From contig CALVMW010000002.1 of assembly GCA_944349335.1 (NCBI GenBank), positions 1 to 64,000 of the forward strand: 64,000 bases of DNA, given 5' to 3'. The position numbers and the translations under genes are program-made. Source of the DNA: an uncultured Bacilli bacterium (GTDB taxonomy: Bacteria; Bacillota_I; Bacilli_A; RFN20; CAG-288). Shown piece by piece: positions 8,396 to 15,776 of this stretch; the stretch's first letter is position 1; every line of letters starts with the position of its first letter. The notes under the pieces were generated by a model that ran no database searches, was not told the origin of the DNA, and worked only from the letters and a program-made list of their open reading frames with translations.

Positions 8396-8623
8396 CTAGG
8401 AGCGGCGACAGCAGACAGAGAACGGACTGCTCAAAGAAGCGTTGGAGATATCCAACGAGAAATGCAGCAGCTTGATAGAGTGATAGAATACGCCCGTAAA
8501 GGACTTGACGGAGAGCGCAACGATATGAAGTTAGAGCACGGCTTTCGCAAGTTTATGTTCTGGGCTACGCCCATACTGCTGCTCGCAAAGACCTTTGCCA
8601 TACTGTTCCTTATTTTAAGGTAA
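8396..8623 (+). pseudogene. C-terminal scrap of a mobile-element protein
   Basis: An open frame without a start encodes a charged helix (DRERTAQRSVGDIQREMQQL, then KGLDGERNDMKLEHG) ending in one membrane segment (FMFWATPILLLAKTFAILFL). Codon use is clearly GC-richer than the surrounding genes. The adjacent serine recombinase scrap suggests an integrative and conjugative or mobilisable element, and a mobilisation-protein tail is a guess. Unassigned otherwise. Confidence 0.5.
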
Positions 8624-8641
8624 GTAAAATTTAACGAATAA

Positions 8642-8885
8642 GTCGACGATGGTTTTTCGGGTACTTACTTTGAAAGACTGGAAGTAAAGAGGTTGTTGGA
8701 TGACGCCAAGACATGACGGATAAACACCATTGTGGTAAAAGACCTCTCCCCCCCCCCCCTTTGGCAGAAATTACATTATTGTCGGACAATATCTCGACTA
8801 CATATTCCGTGCCTACGGCATACGCTTCATTGCAATCAATGACAACGTAGATACCGCCGACAGAAACAGCACGAATATGACCTCA
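8642..8885 (+). pseudogene. N-terminal scrap of a large serine recombinase, broken by a C12 tract
   Basis: The translation gives DDGFSGTYFERLEVKRLLDD, then (after a TGA) RINTIVVKDLS. After the poly-C run it continues in another frame with FGRNYIIVGQYLDYIF, AYGIRFIAINDN and DTADRNS. This is the conserved catalytic-domain sequence of large serine recombinases of conjugative transposons (KDLSRFGRNY, FIAINDN). The 12-C run at 8748-8759 replaces the expected codons between LS and FGRNY and shifts the frame. The 466-bp repeat begins inside the final codons of this fragment. Confidence 0.8.
8748..8759. repeat. C12 tract inside the recombinase scrap
   Basis: Twelve C stand where homologues would encode Ser-Arg between KDL and FGRNY. 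The run is seven bases longer than the five expected there, giving a +1 frameshift. Confidence 0.85.
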
Positions 8886-9333
8886 CAGCTCAGTTACTAT
8901 TCTTTTTATACTGAAAGATGAGCTAACAAACTTGATGAAAAATATAAATAACTTACAATTTTTAGTAATTATTTAAAAATTAAACAAAATAGAATTGTTA
9001 ACGCTATAATATTAAAAAGGGAGAATATTATGAAAGTTAAAAGATTTTTTATGTTAGCTATTGGCGCAGCATTTCTATTAACTAGTGCTGGTAAACATGT
9101 TGTTGTAGCTAATGAAATCAACAAAATTAATGAGAATGTCACTCAACAGGTTATGCGTCTTGCAAACTCTGTTAGTGATGAAGAAGAAACTGAAGATCCT
9201 GAAGAGATTTTTAGTAGAGCAATTGAGGATTATAAAGAAGAATTTGATAGCTACATCAATATCACTGCTTTAAATGTCGAAGACAAAGAAGATGTAACTT
9301 TACCTAACTTTGATATCAACTATATCGCTCCAA
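8868..9333 (+). repeat. 466-bp direct repeat, copy 2
   Basis: Identical by eye to 4941-5406. The first bases of this copy are in frame with the recombinase scrap to its left (AGC ACG AAT ATG after GACAGAAAC). This suggests copy 2 sits in the older context and copy 1 was derived from it. It carries the promoter and N-terminus of the intact toxin-like gene. Confidence 0.95.
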
Positions 9334-10367
9334 CTTATGGGGAAGTAATGTATGAGTATCAACTAAATCTCGAAGCATCTTTAACAGCGACTCAATTAAA
9401 GAGTTATGAAGATTTAAGAAAAGCAGAATATACTTTTGATAAGTATGTTGCTTTAAACGAAAATAAATATACAGATTTAAATGTTTCAACGAAATATAAT
9501 CATGCAGTTACTTCTGCTGTAGTTACTACAGCTCTTGTTGGTATATTAAGTGGCGCAGGATTAACTCAAGCAGCAATAAGTGCCTTTACTGGTGCTGTTG
9601 GCACTCTATCAGCGGCAATCTCAACTTCATGGATACCATTTATTGGTTGGGTACTTGCCGTTGGTTTAGCTGTTGGTGCTTTAATTGCGTTAACTGTTAT
9701 TATTGTTCAATATTGGGATGAAATATGCTCCATTATAAATGATATTAAGAATTGGTTTTTAGAGCAATTTAATGCCTTTGCTGATTTAATTAATTCTTAT
9801 TTTGGTGATGCAGTTGCACAAGGTGAAGAGTCTAAAGTGGCAGAAAGGAGAAAAATAGGTGGAAGAACGCGTGATTTTATTGATACCGAGATAACTTCTG
9901 CTGTCTTATCCAAAATTGTCGATGATTGTTTTAAAAACGATACTGTCTATTTAATGGGGCATATTGAAGACCCTGAAAAAGGACAACATTGGTGGATTTG
10001 TTATGATACAACAGATGTTCAAACTGTAATAGACGAAAAACTTTATGATGTTGGTGTATGCACTTATACTTGGTACAATAACACCGCGAAAAAGATGATG
10101 GCAGAAGGGTCATGTTTAAATGGGGATTATTCTCTTTTAATTTATGAAAGACCTGATAATGGTACAGCGACTGTTCACGGTGAAAAAGATTTAATTGGCT
10201 GGAATCATTATCATCTAGGACAAAGGGTTTTTGAGAATGGAAAATATGTAGTTAAAAAGTATGAAAGAAGGCCAAAGAAATGGGCTCATTCAATGTTTGG
10301 AAGACTCGCATATAGGGAGAATGGTAATGATGAATACACATATTATCCAGGAGGATTTTTAGGATGA
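9030..10367 (+). CDS. secreted toxin-like protein with hydrophobic Gly/Ala-rich domain
   Basis: This is a 445-residue protein with a signal peptide (residues 1-28), an acidic helical region (about 30-100), and a long Gly/Ala-rich hydrophobic segment (about 159-227: LVGILSGAG, SAFTGAVGTLSAAI, WVLAVGLAVGALIALTVI) able to form two or three membrane helices. A polar C-terminal domain follows (about 265-445). It contains an HYH motif in GWNHYHLGQ near residue 392 and HSMFG near 420, recalling SAR2788-like putative toxins. The next gene starts inside its stop codon, the usual layout of a toxin and its immunity gene. The activity (membrane-active or enzymatic) cannot be read from the sequence. The ribosome site is AAAGGGAG with TATAAT upstream. 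Confidence 0.65.
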   Translation: MKVKRFFMLAIGAAFLLTSAGKHVVVANEINKINENVTQQVMRLANSVSDEEETEDPEEIFSRAIEDYKEEFDSYINITALNVEDKEDVTLPNFDINYIAPTYGEVMYEYQLNLEASLTATQLKSYEDLRKAEYTFDKYVALNENKYTDLNVSTKYNHAVTSAVVTTALVGILSGAGLTQAAISAFTGAVGTLSAAISTSWIPFIGWVLAVGLAVGALIALTVIIVQYWDEICSIINDIKNWFLEQFNAFADLINSYFGDAVAQGEESKVAERRKIGGRTRDFIDTEITSAVLSKIVDDCFKNDTVYLMGHIEDPEKGQHWWICYDTTDVQTVIDEKLYDVGVCTYTWYNNTAKKMMAEGSCLNGDYSLLIYERPDNGTATVHGEKDLIGWNHYHLGQRVFENGKYVVKKYERRPKKWAHSMFGRLAYRENGNDEYTYYPGGFLG

Positions 10368-10870
10368 TACAGTTTTGTAGATTAAAGTCGGATATAAAAA
10401 TATGTAAGATATATCCGATAGGCGTCGAAGATAGTTATATTCTTTTAGGAAAAAGAAGAGATGGAATTGTTGACATAATTCAAATTGACGGATGCGAAAG
10501 TTACCCACTGAAATATACTTCAACATGGGAAGAAAACATTGTACTTTTTGATGAAGAAAGAAATCTACTTTACAATTCAAATGATAAACCAGTCATAATT
10601 CATAGAGACGAAAATGAAGCCGAAATGAGTTATCGAGGTAGATTATACAAATTTAAATACGATCCCCAAATGGTTTATCAAAAAGGCTCTAGAATAATTG
10701 TGACTGATCCAGACAGCGAATACCATATGGAAAAAGGGATAATAATAGATGTCATTGCTGATAAAGAGTTTCTTGCTAAGAACGATTATCTTCCTAGATA
10801 TCAAGTATTACTTAACTCGAATCGGAAGGTATTTTTGGATGATTATCAAATAACAATAGAATATATTTAA
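10364..10870 (+). CDS. candidate immunity protein for the upstream toxin-like protein
   Basis: This is a 168-residue soluble protein without signal peptide or membrane helix. Its ATG overlaps the stop of the preceding gene (ATGA), so translation is probably coupled. The sequence is beta-rich and charged, with no motif I recognise. The cytoplasmic location, size and overlap fit an immunity protein for a secreted toxin, but the function is inferred from position only. A strong hairpin with T-run follows at 10891-10925. Confidence 0.55.
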   Translation: MIQFCRLKSDIKICKIYPIGVEDSYILLGKRRDGIVDIIQIDGCESYPLKYTSTWEENIVLFDEERNLLYNSNDKPVIIHRDENEAEMSYRGRLYKFKYDPQMVYQKGSRIIVTDPDSEYHMEKGIIIDVIADKEFLAKNDYLPRYQVLLNSNRKVFLDDYQITIEYI

Positions 10871-10890
10871 AATAGTTATTCTATGAATTT

Positions 10891-10925
10891 AAAGAGGGAG
10901 AGAGATTTCTTTCTCTCTTTTTTAT
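10891..10925 (+). terminator. terminator after the toxin/immunity pair
   Basis: A purine-rich AGAGAGA arm pairs with TCTCTCT around a short loop, followed by TTTTTT. It lies 20 nt after the immunity candidate stop and its end coincides with the start of the 77-bp repeat. Confidence 0.75.
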
Positions 10926-10989
10926 TTATCTTCCTAGGTGGCCTTTAAATTATGCATGGGGTATTGAGTAAGAGGAATTACGAAAAATA
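10913..10989 (+). repeat. diverged 77-bp direct repeat, copy A
   Basis: It matches 13326-13401 at roughly 85 percent by eye. Shared landmarks are CTCTCTTTTTTATTTATC, GCCTTTAAATTAT and TTACGAAAAATA in the same order and spacing. It lies immediately after the toxin/immunity pair. Confidence 0.8.
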
Positions 10990-11109
10990 CGAGCTAAATA
11001 GTTTGAAAATCCGAAAATCTCAAGAAGTTATTAAAAAAAGGTTACATACATCTTAACAAGCTGTTTAGAATGTGCATTGTGCTTTTGGTCTTACTTTGCT
11101 AAAATATAA

Positions 11110-11589
11110 ATGATGATAAATATGAAAAAGCGAATAATTACTTTGCTTACCATCGCAACCTTAACTTTAACTTCTTGTACATCGAAAAGGAATAATATCA
11201 TTATTAGCGGCCATTTTTATGGTTTGAGCTTAGAAAATAAAGAAATTTCATGTGCTTTTTTCATTGAACAAATATCTGAATATACTTTTTTAAATGCAAA
11301 TGGGAAAAATGTTATTAGAGACGCTATTAATGATAAATGTTATTCACTTGAATTTTATGTTAATTTATCTGAAAACGATGTAAAACAAGTGGACTTTTTA
11401 AATCTTAGAGACGCTTATAATAATGCTAGTGGTACACCTATTAGTTATGTTGATGATAATAACTATTGGCTAACTCCATTTACTTCTGAAAACAATGAAA
11501 CGCTTCCTGTGTCTAGATGCTATTACTCTGTCAATATTAATATTGGTGATTTTAAATTATCAGCATATTTACATTTTATGGATGACTAA
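11110..11589 (+). CDS. small lipoprotein
   Basis: This is a 159-residue protein with a lipoprotein signal peptide (lipobox LTSC, Cys near residue 23). The mature part is a polar, probably beta-rich domain without recognised motifs. Start choice is uncertain: MMINMKK or the later Met of MKKRIIT (11122) would both keep a good signal peptide. It stands alone between the toxin/immunity pair and prophage scraps. Confidence 0.6.
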   Translation: MMINMKKRIITLLTIATLTLTSCTSKRNNIIISGHFYGLSLENKEISCAFFIEQISEYTFLNANGKNVIRDAINDKCYSLEFYVNLSENDVKQVDFLNLRDAYNNASGTPISYVDDNNYWLTPFTSENNETLPVSRCYYSVNINIGDFKLSAYLHFMDD

Positions 11590-11664
11590 ATTAAGACAAA
11601 CTTATTAGTTTTGCTAAACATTGTTTCATTCATTTCTTCTAATTAGTCTATTCAATTTTCTGAA

Positions 11665-11859
11665 TTGCTTAATCGTGCAGAAACTAGTGATTTTTCTTTT
11701 GTAGAAGTGAATAATATTTCTGATTGGAATGAAATATATTTGCAAGACCAAGTAGACTTAAAACAATACCTTAGAAAAAACAATGGAGATCTTCTAAAGG
11801 AGAGAATTCAAAAGGATAGTGTTCCTTATAACATTTGTGTAGAAAAAATATCACTTTAA
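11665..11859 (+). pseudogene. unassigned open fragment fused to terminase scrap
   Basis: The frame is open from about 11650, without a good start, and encodes about 64 residues (SELLNRAETSDFSFVEVN...) with no recognised family. It ends 17 bp into the region where the terminase frame has begun. It could be a diverged upstream part of the same phage gene or an unrelated piece joined by deletion. Confidence 0.3.
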
Positions 11860-12275
11860 CTGCTGGTTCTCAAAATGATTTTAGTTTAGTAACTCAGTGG
11901 TTTAGAAGTATGATTGATAAATATGATATTAGACCACTTTGGGTTGGCTATGATCCTTGGAACTCACAATATTGGGTTAAAGAAATGAAAGATATGGGTT
12001 TTGAAATGGAGAAGATAAGACAAGGTGTCTATACATTATCTGAACCTATGAAGCAGCTCGAAGCCGATTTAAGAAACCATGCTTTAAACTATAACAACAA
12101 TCCGATCATTAAGTGGTGCTTAGCAAATACTCAGGCTAAGGTTGATGTTAATGGAAATATCCAGTCATCAAAACTAAATTTAAGACTAAAAAGAATTGAT
12201 GGAATAGTAGTAACGATTATTGCTTATGCTACGCTTGCCAGATACAAGTTGGATTACGAAGCGATGACTAAATAG
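11842..12275 (+). pseudogene. phage terminase large subunit, C-terminal fragment
   Basis: About 145 residues correspond to the C-terminal nuclease part of HK97-type terminase large subunits. Landmarks are YDIRPLWVGYDPWNSQYW, EKIRQGVYTLSEPMKQLEAD, NYNNNPIIKWCLANTQ and KRIDGIV. The ATPase half is missing and the frame starts abruptly. With the portal fragment at 13110 it marks a decayed prophage; terminase before portal is the normal phage gene order. Confidence 0.75.
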
Positions 12276-12323
12276 CGAAAAACAATCCCGCATAAAACTT
12301 GTCAAGAGTTTTTTCTAGTTTTT

Positions 12324-12387
12324 CTATAAAAGCATGTGCTGCACGTAGTTTCCCACATGCTTTTATAGGATGTGTACTACGTACACA
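12324..12387. repeat. two adjacent perfect hairpins
   Basis: CTATAAAAGCATGTG (12324-12338) and its exact complement (12354-12368) form a 15-bp stem with a 15-nt loop. Immediately after, TGTGTAC/GTACACA (12371-12377 and 12381-12387) forms a second hairpin with a 3-nt loop. No T-run follows on the plus strand, so neither is a standard plus-strand terminator. They stand between the terminase scrap and the small toxin-like gene. Confidence 0.8.
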
Positions 12388-12462
12388 CCTATAAAGCAGT
12401 GGAAGAAACAGGGTTTATATTAGTTATAGGCAATCGAAAGAAAAGCCAGAAAGGAGTACAAG

Positions 12463-12774
12463 ATGAGAAGGAAAATCATTCCGAAGAAGCCGTATAATAC
12501 GAATGGATATCACGTTACCAAACATGCCACCTATGATATGCAGAAAAGGGACATATCTAAAGGCGAATTAGGGTATAATTTAAGAAAGAAGCCACTTCTC
12601 AAGACGGAAACTAAGAAGGACATCTTCGCAAGACCTGCCTATAAGCGCTTTAGTTTGAATAGAATCATGAGCGTGATAAATCCGTTCAACAAGAACGTGT
12701 GTTCTGTGAGACGATTCCATGAAAAGGAATTGAGAAAGGATATGGAAAAATATGAAAAAAATAAGAATAAGTGA
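12463..12774 (+). CDS. small basic protein, DUF4258-like RNase toxin candidate
   Basis: This is a 103-residue, strongly basic protein with an excellent ribosome site (AGAAAGGAG). It follows the DUF4258/BECR-fold toxin pattern: an early His in a K-H-A motif (HVTKHATYDMQKRDIS), a middle P-x-Y-x-R-F-S stretch, and a late strand (NRIMSVINPFNKNVCSV). That family holds many RNase toxins, but similarity here is faint and a non-toxin role is possible. The next gene overlaps its end by 23 bp. GC content is higher than in neighbouring genes and the locus interrupts prophage scraps, so it was probably acquired. Confidence 0.5.
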   Translation: MRRKIIPKKPYNTNGYHVTKHATYDMQKRDISKGELGYNLRKKPLLKTETKKDIFARPAYKRFSLNRIMSVINPFNKNVCSVRRFHEKELRKDMEKYEKNKNK

Positions 12775-13033
12775 TGAGTCAATTGAATTCATCAAGGCTA
12801 TCTTGCCCGTAGAAGTATTGAAAGCCATTCTTCCTGTTACGAGCGAGAATGTTTACGACTTGATTGATTTATTGGAGAGCGGTATAGAAGTGCCTTTAAC
12901 GCAAAAGGAAGAGGCCGGCGAGAGCATTGACCATAATGTCCAGGAATGTGCGGTTAAGGCAATCGATGAGCTAAACAATGATCCTGATTGCATCGATTAT
13001 GAATATCTCAATCAAAAATTAACGAATGATTGA
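12752..13033 (+). CDS. small acidic partner protein, antitoxin/immunity candidate
   Basis: This is a 93-residue acidic protein (MKKIRISDES...) that begins inside the 3' end of the basic gene, with a purine-rich site (GAGAAAGGA) upstream. The sequence is helical, with a hydrophobic N-terminal third repeating ILPVEVLKAILPV. The opposite charge to its partner and the overlapping genes fit a toxin and its immunity or antitoxin protein. No family is recognised. Confidence 0.5.
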   Translation: MKKIRISDESIEFIKAILPVEVLKAILPVTSENVYDLIDLLESGIEVPLTQKEEAGESIDHNVQECAVKAIDELNNDPDCIDYEYLNQKLTND

Positions 13034-13109
13034 CTTTTAGAATTACATATTTGATTAGTGCTTCTAATCGAGCCTTTTCTTTTACAAAAAATTAAGAAAA
13101 AATTTTAAT

Positions 13110-13335
13110 GTGATTTTTAAAAGAAAAAAGAAGAAATTAGAAAATTTTAATGCTTTAGGTTTGATTAACGATATTGCTCTTCCTTTGACACCATTCGGAG
13201 GGAAGATAACAAATTCAGATGTTGTTCTAATATGTATCGATAGGATAGCAAGCCAATGTGTAAAACTTAAAGGTAGATGTATTAAAAGAAGTGAAGATGG
13301 AATTATTACGGAGAGGAACAAAAACCTCTCTTTTT
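13110..13335 (+). pseudogene. phage portal protein, N-terminal fragment
   Basis: About 75 residues match the start of HK97-type portal proteins (FNALGLINDIALPLTPFGGK, then DVVLICIDRIASQCVKLKGR and EDGIITERNKNLSF). The rest of the protein is missing. It has only a GTG start and no clear ribosome site. The fragment ends where the 76-bp repeat begins, which is probably the deletion junction. Confidence 0.7.
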
Positions 13336-13401
13336 TATTTATCTCCCAAGTAGCCTTTAAATTATCCTAGGGGTACCAAGCAAGAGGACTTACGAAAAAT
13401 A
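13326..13401 (+). repeat. diverged 76-bp direct repeat, copy B
   Basis: Counterpart of 10913-10989. Just upstream, GAGAGG (13311-13316) pairs with CCTCTC (13325-13330) ahead of TTTTTT, so this copy, like copy A, begins at a terminator-like hairpin. Confidence 0.8.
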
Positions 13402-13970
13402 AGAGAAAACTTATTTTAAAAACTTTTCAAAACAAAAAGTAAAATTAAAAATTTTGAAAAAATAACATTATTTTACCTTTCTTAAAATTACATATAGCAG
13501 CGCTATACTAGTTCTATGTTGATCAAAGAATGTTTATTTTAAAATTGTCATTGATTCTCTTCGATATGATTTAAGTACTATTATTTATATTTATTTAAAT
13601 TTAGATGTAGATTACTATCAATTATGATAAAACGTTTTATTTTTTAATCCGAAGCTAGTTTTTTAGATTTGATTACTATGAGCGAAATTATTTTTAATTT
13701 TTATATTGACCTAATGTTAGGTTTAGGGTTTATAAATATATTCGTATATTAAATTTCTTGAAAGTGAGGGAAAAGAATGAAGTTGAGCATCGTTTTATAG
13801 CTAAAAAAGGACAAGATTTTTAAACTAATTGTCATTCCTAAGAAGAACATATTTTTTAATAAACTCAGTATTGCTAACAATGACTGATTATTCTAGGAGA
13901 GGTTCATAATAACTTTTATGATAATTTGAAAATCATACCTTTTGAAAAAGCTTTCTAAAAACTAATTTAA
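13402..13970. other. AT-rich non-coding stretch
   Basis: No supported gene is present. Very short open pieces (for example around 13777-13825, reading NEVEHRFIAKKGQDF) could be gene debris. An AGGAGG ribosome site just before 13991 belongs to the next lipoprotein. Confidence 0.55.
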
Positions 13971-13990
13971 GATAGGAGGGTTTATATTTT

Positions 13991-14476
13991 ATGAAAGAGA
14001 AATCACTATTGTTTTTATTTACATTGTTTAGTTTTTTATTAGCTTCATGTGATAATGTGGTGTCTTCTACTGGAGAAGTAGAAAGTTCGATTAATGAAAA
14101 CTCATCAAGTGGAGATGAAGAGGAAATGAAATTAAAACTTGAAATTAATGATTTTGAATTTGATGTGATGCTAGAAGAAAATGATGCGACAGAAGAACTT
14201 ATTGAAATGGCAAGAAATGAACCGATAACAATCAATTTTGAAGATTATGGTGGGTTTGAAAAAGTTGGTCCTTTAGGAATAAATCTAACAACAGATGATA
14301 CTCATATCACAACAAAACCAGGCGATATAGTTCTTTACTTAGGTAATCGAATTGTTATGTTCTATGGTTCGAATACGTGGAGTTATACGATGCTTGGGCA
14401 TGTTGAAGACTTGACTTATTGGGAAGAAGCCTTGGGGGATGGTGAAGTTGTGGCGACTTTCACCCTAGCGGAGTAA
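13991..14476 (+). CDS. lipoprotein with cyclophilin-like domain
   Basis: This is a 161-residue protein with an ideal ribosome site (AGGAGG), a lipoprotein signal (LLASC), and a Ser/Glu-rich linker (about residues 22-45). One globular domain follows (about 48-161). The domain has the hallmarks of the bacterial cyclophilin-like fold family: EDYGGFEKVGPLG, a D-T-x-I-T-T-K-P-G-D-I-V-L-Y strand, FYGSNTWSYT.LG and LGDGEV. Members are often secreted and of unknown substrate; prolyl isomerase activity is not established for them. Confidence 0.8.
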   Translation: MKEKSLLFLFTLFSFLLASCDNVVSSTGEVESSINENSSSGDEEEMKLKLEINDFEFDVMLEENDATEELIEMARNEPITINFEDYGGFEKVGPLGINLTTDDTHITTKPGDIVLYLGNRIVMFYGSNTWSYTMLGHVEDLTYWEEALGDGEVVATFTLAE

Positions 14477-14757
14477 AAGTAAGACTGAATCAAGAATAAT
14501 ATTTATAATTAGTAAAAGATGTTAAATGATACTTAAGTTGTTTTTAGATAGAGAAAACTATACGTATAAGTGTATATGTAATAATACTTTTAGGAGTTAA
14601 CAATAGAAATGTTGATTGAAAGAAAGATGACTTTAAAATATTTTAAATAATGCCGTGATTATAGGTGTTTAGCGTTGTGAAAAATTTAGTATTAGAAGCT
14701 ATTATGTTAATAATGTGAACTTATTATCTACTTTATATAGTGTGATATAATAAAAGT

Positions 14758-15720
14758 ATGAAAAATAGGATTTTACTATTACTTTCTTTATTTCTTTTCT
14801 CTCAATTAACAAGCTGTGATTCATCAAATAAGTATGAATTAAAAGTTGAAGGAGATGACTTTAGTTCTTTAATTGAATGCCCTGATGATGGTTATTATTT
14901 TGGTGGGGAAAAACTTCAAATCATTTCATATACTTTGACAGATATTAATCTCTATGTTTATCTAAATGGAACACAGGTTTCATTTTTACAAGAAGATAAT
15001 CGTTGGATATATGAATTTACTATGCCTAGTCAAGATAGTGAATTAATTATTACTACTGATGAGTATATGATAAAAGATGAATATTCTTTTTCTGAAGTTT
15101 TTCCAGAAGTTGCTGATTTTGAAAATATAAATATATCGGAAATACAGATTAAAAAGACAAATGATACGCTTAATCCTTTATTGTCTAATGAATATATTGT
15201 CAGTAATGATAAAGAAGATATCACTGATGTATTAAAACTTTTTAATTCTAAACTTGTTAAAACGGATAGTTACTCAGTCAGAGATTCTATAGAGTATAAA
15301 TTAAATATTATTTTAGATGATTATAGTTATTATTATTTAATAGCTGATGGTTATATATTTAAACTAACTTTTTCTTCCTATACTGTTTTTAAAATAATTG
15401 ATTTTGATTCTAAATATTTAGAGCTTAATAATCCTTCTTCTTATTTTTCTTTTCCTGAAAACATTTCTAAGGCTGATGTTTATATTAGAGGATATGATAG
15501 CGATAGCTATTTTTTAGCTGATAAAACTTTTAATGATGTAGATAAATTGTTTTATATTCCGCATGAGGACTCTTCATTATATTTAGATCCTAAAGCTTAC
15601 TTATCTATAGACCAGTTTGATCCGATTTATCTTTATTCTGATAAACTCTTCTCTTATCAAGATAATTATTATGAAATAATTGGACAAATAGATTTTTCTA
15701 GCCTTCTCAACGATTTTTAA
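14758..15720 (+). CDS. lipoprotein of unknown function
   Basis: This 320-residue protein has a lipobox (LTSC, Cys near residue 20). The mature part is rich in Asp, Ser and Tyr, with mixed beta segments. Residues 22-100 (EGDDFSSLIECPDDGYYFGG, then a TMP strand) resemble short bacterial Ig-like or Big-type modules. Nothing identifies a ligand. It is one of seven lipoproteins in the left 25 kb, an unusually high share. Confidence 0.65.
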   Translation: MKNRILLLLSLFLFSQLTSCDSSNKYELKVEGDDFSSLIECPDDGYYFGGEKLQIISYTLTDINLYVYLNGTQVSFLQEDNRWIYEFTMPSQDSELIITTDEYMIKDEYSFSEVFPEVADFENINISEIQIKKTNDTLNPLLSNEYIVSNDKEDITDVLKLFNSKLVKTDSYSVRDSIEYKLNIILDDYSYYYLIADGYIFKLTFSSYTVFKIIDFDSKYLELNNPSSYFSFPENISKADVYIRGYDSDSYFLADKTFNDVDKLFYIPHEDSSLYLDPKAYLSIDQFDPIYLYSDKLFSYQDNYYEIIGQIDFSSLLNDF

Positions 15721-15776
15721 GTTATTGATTATAGTTTGTATATTTATAAATGATTCGATAAAGTGAGGATAATTAT

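Noticed and set aside
12324..12368. Standard rho-independent terminator
   Set aside because: The 15-bp stem has no T-run on the plus strand, and the minus strand only has a short interrupted run, so it is listed as a hairpin of unknown role.
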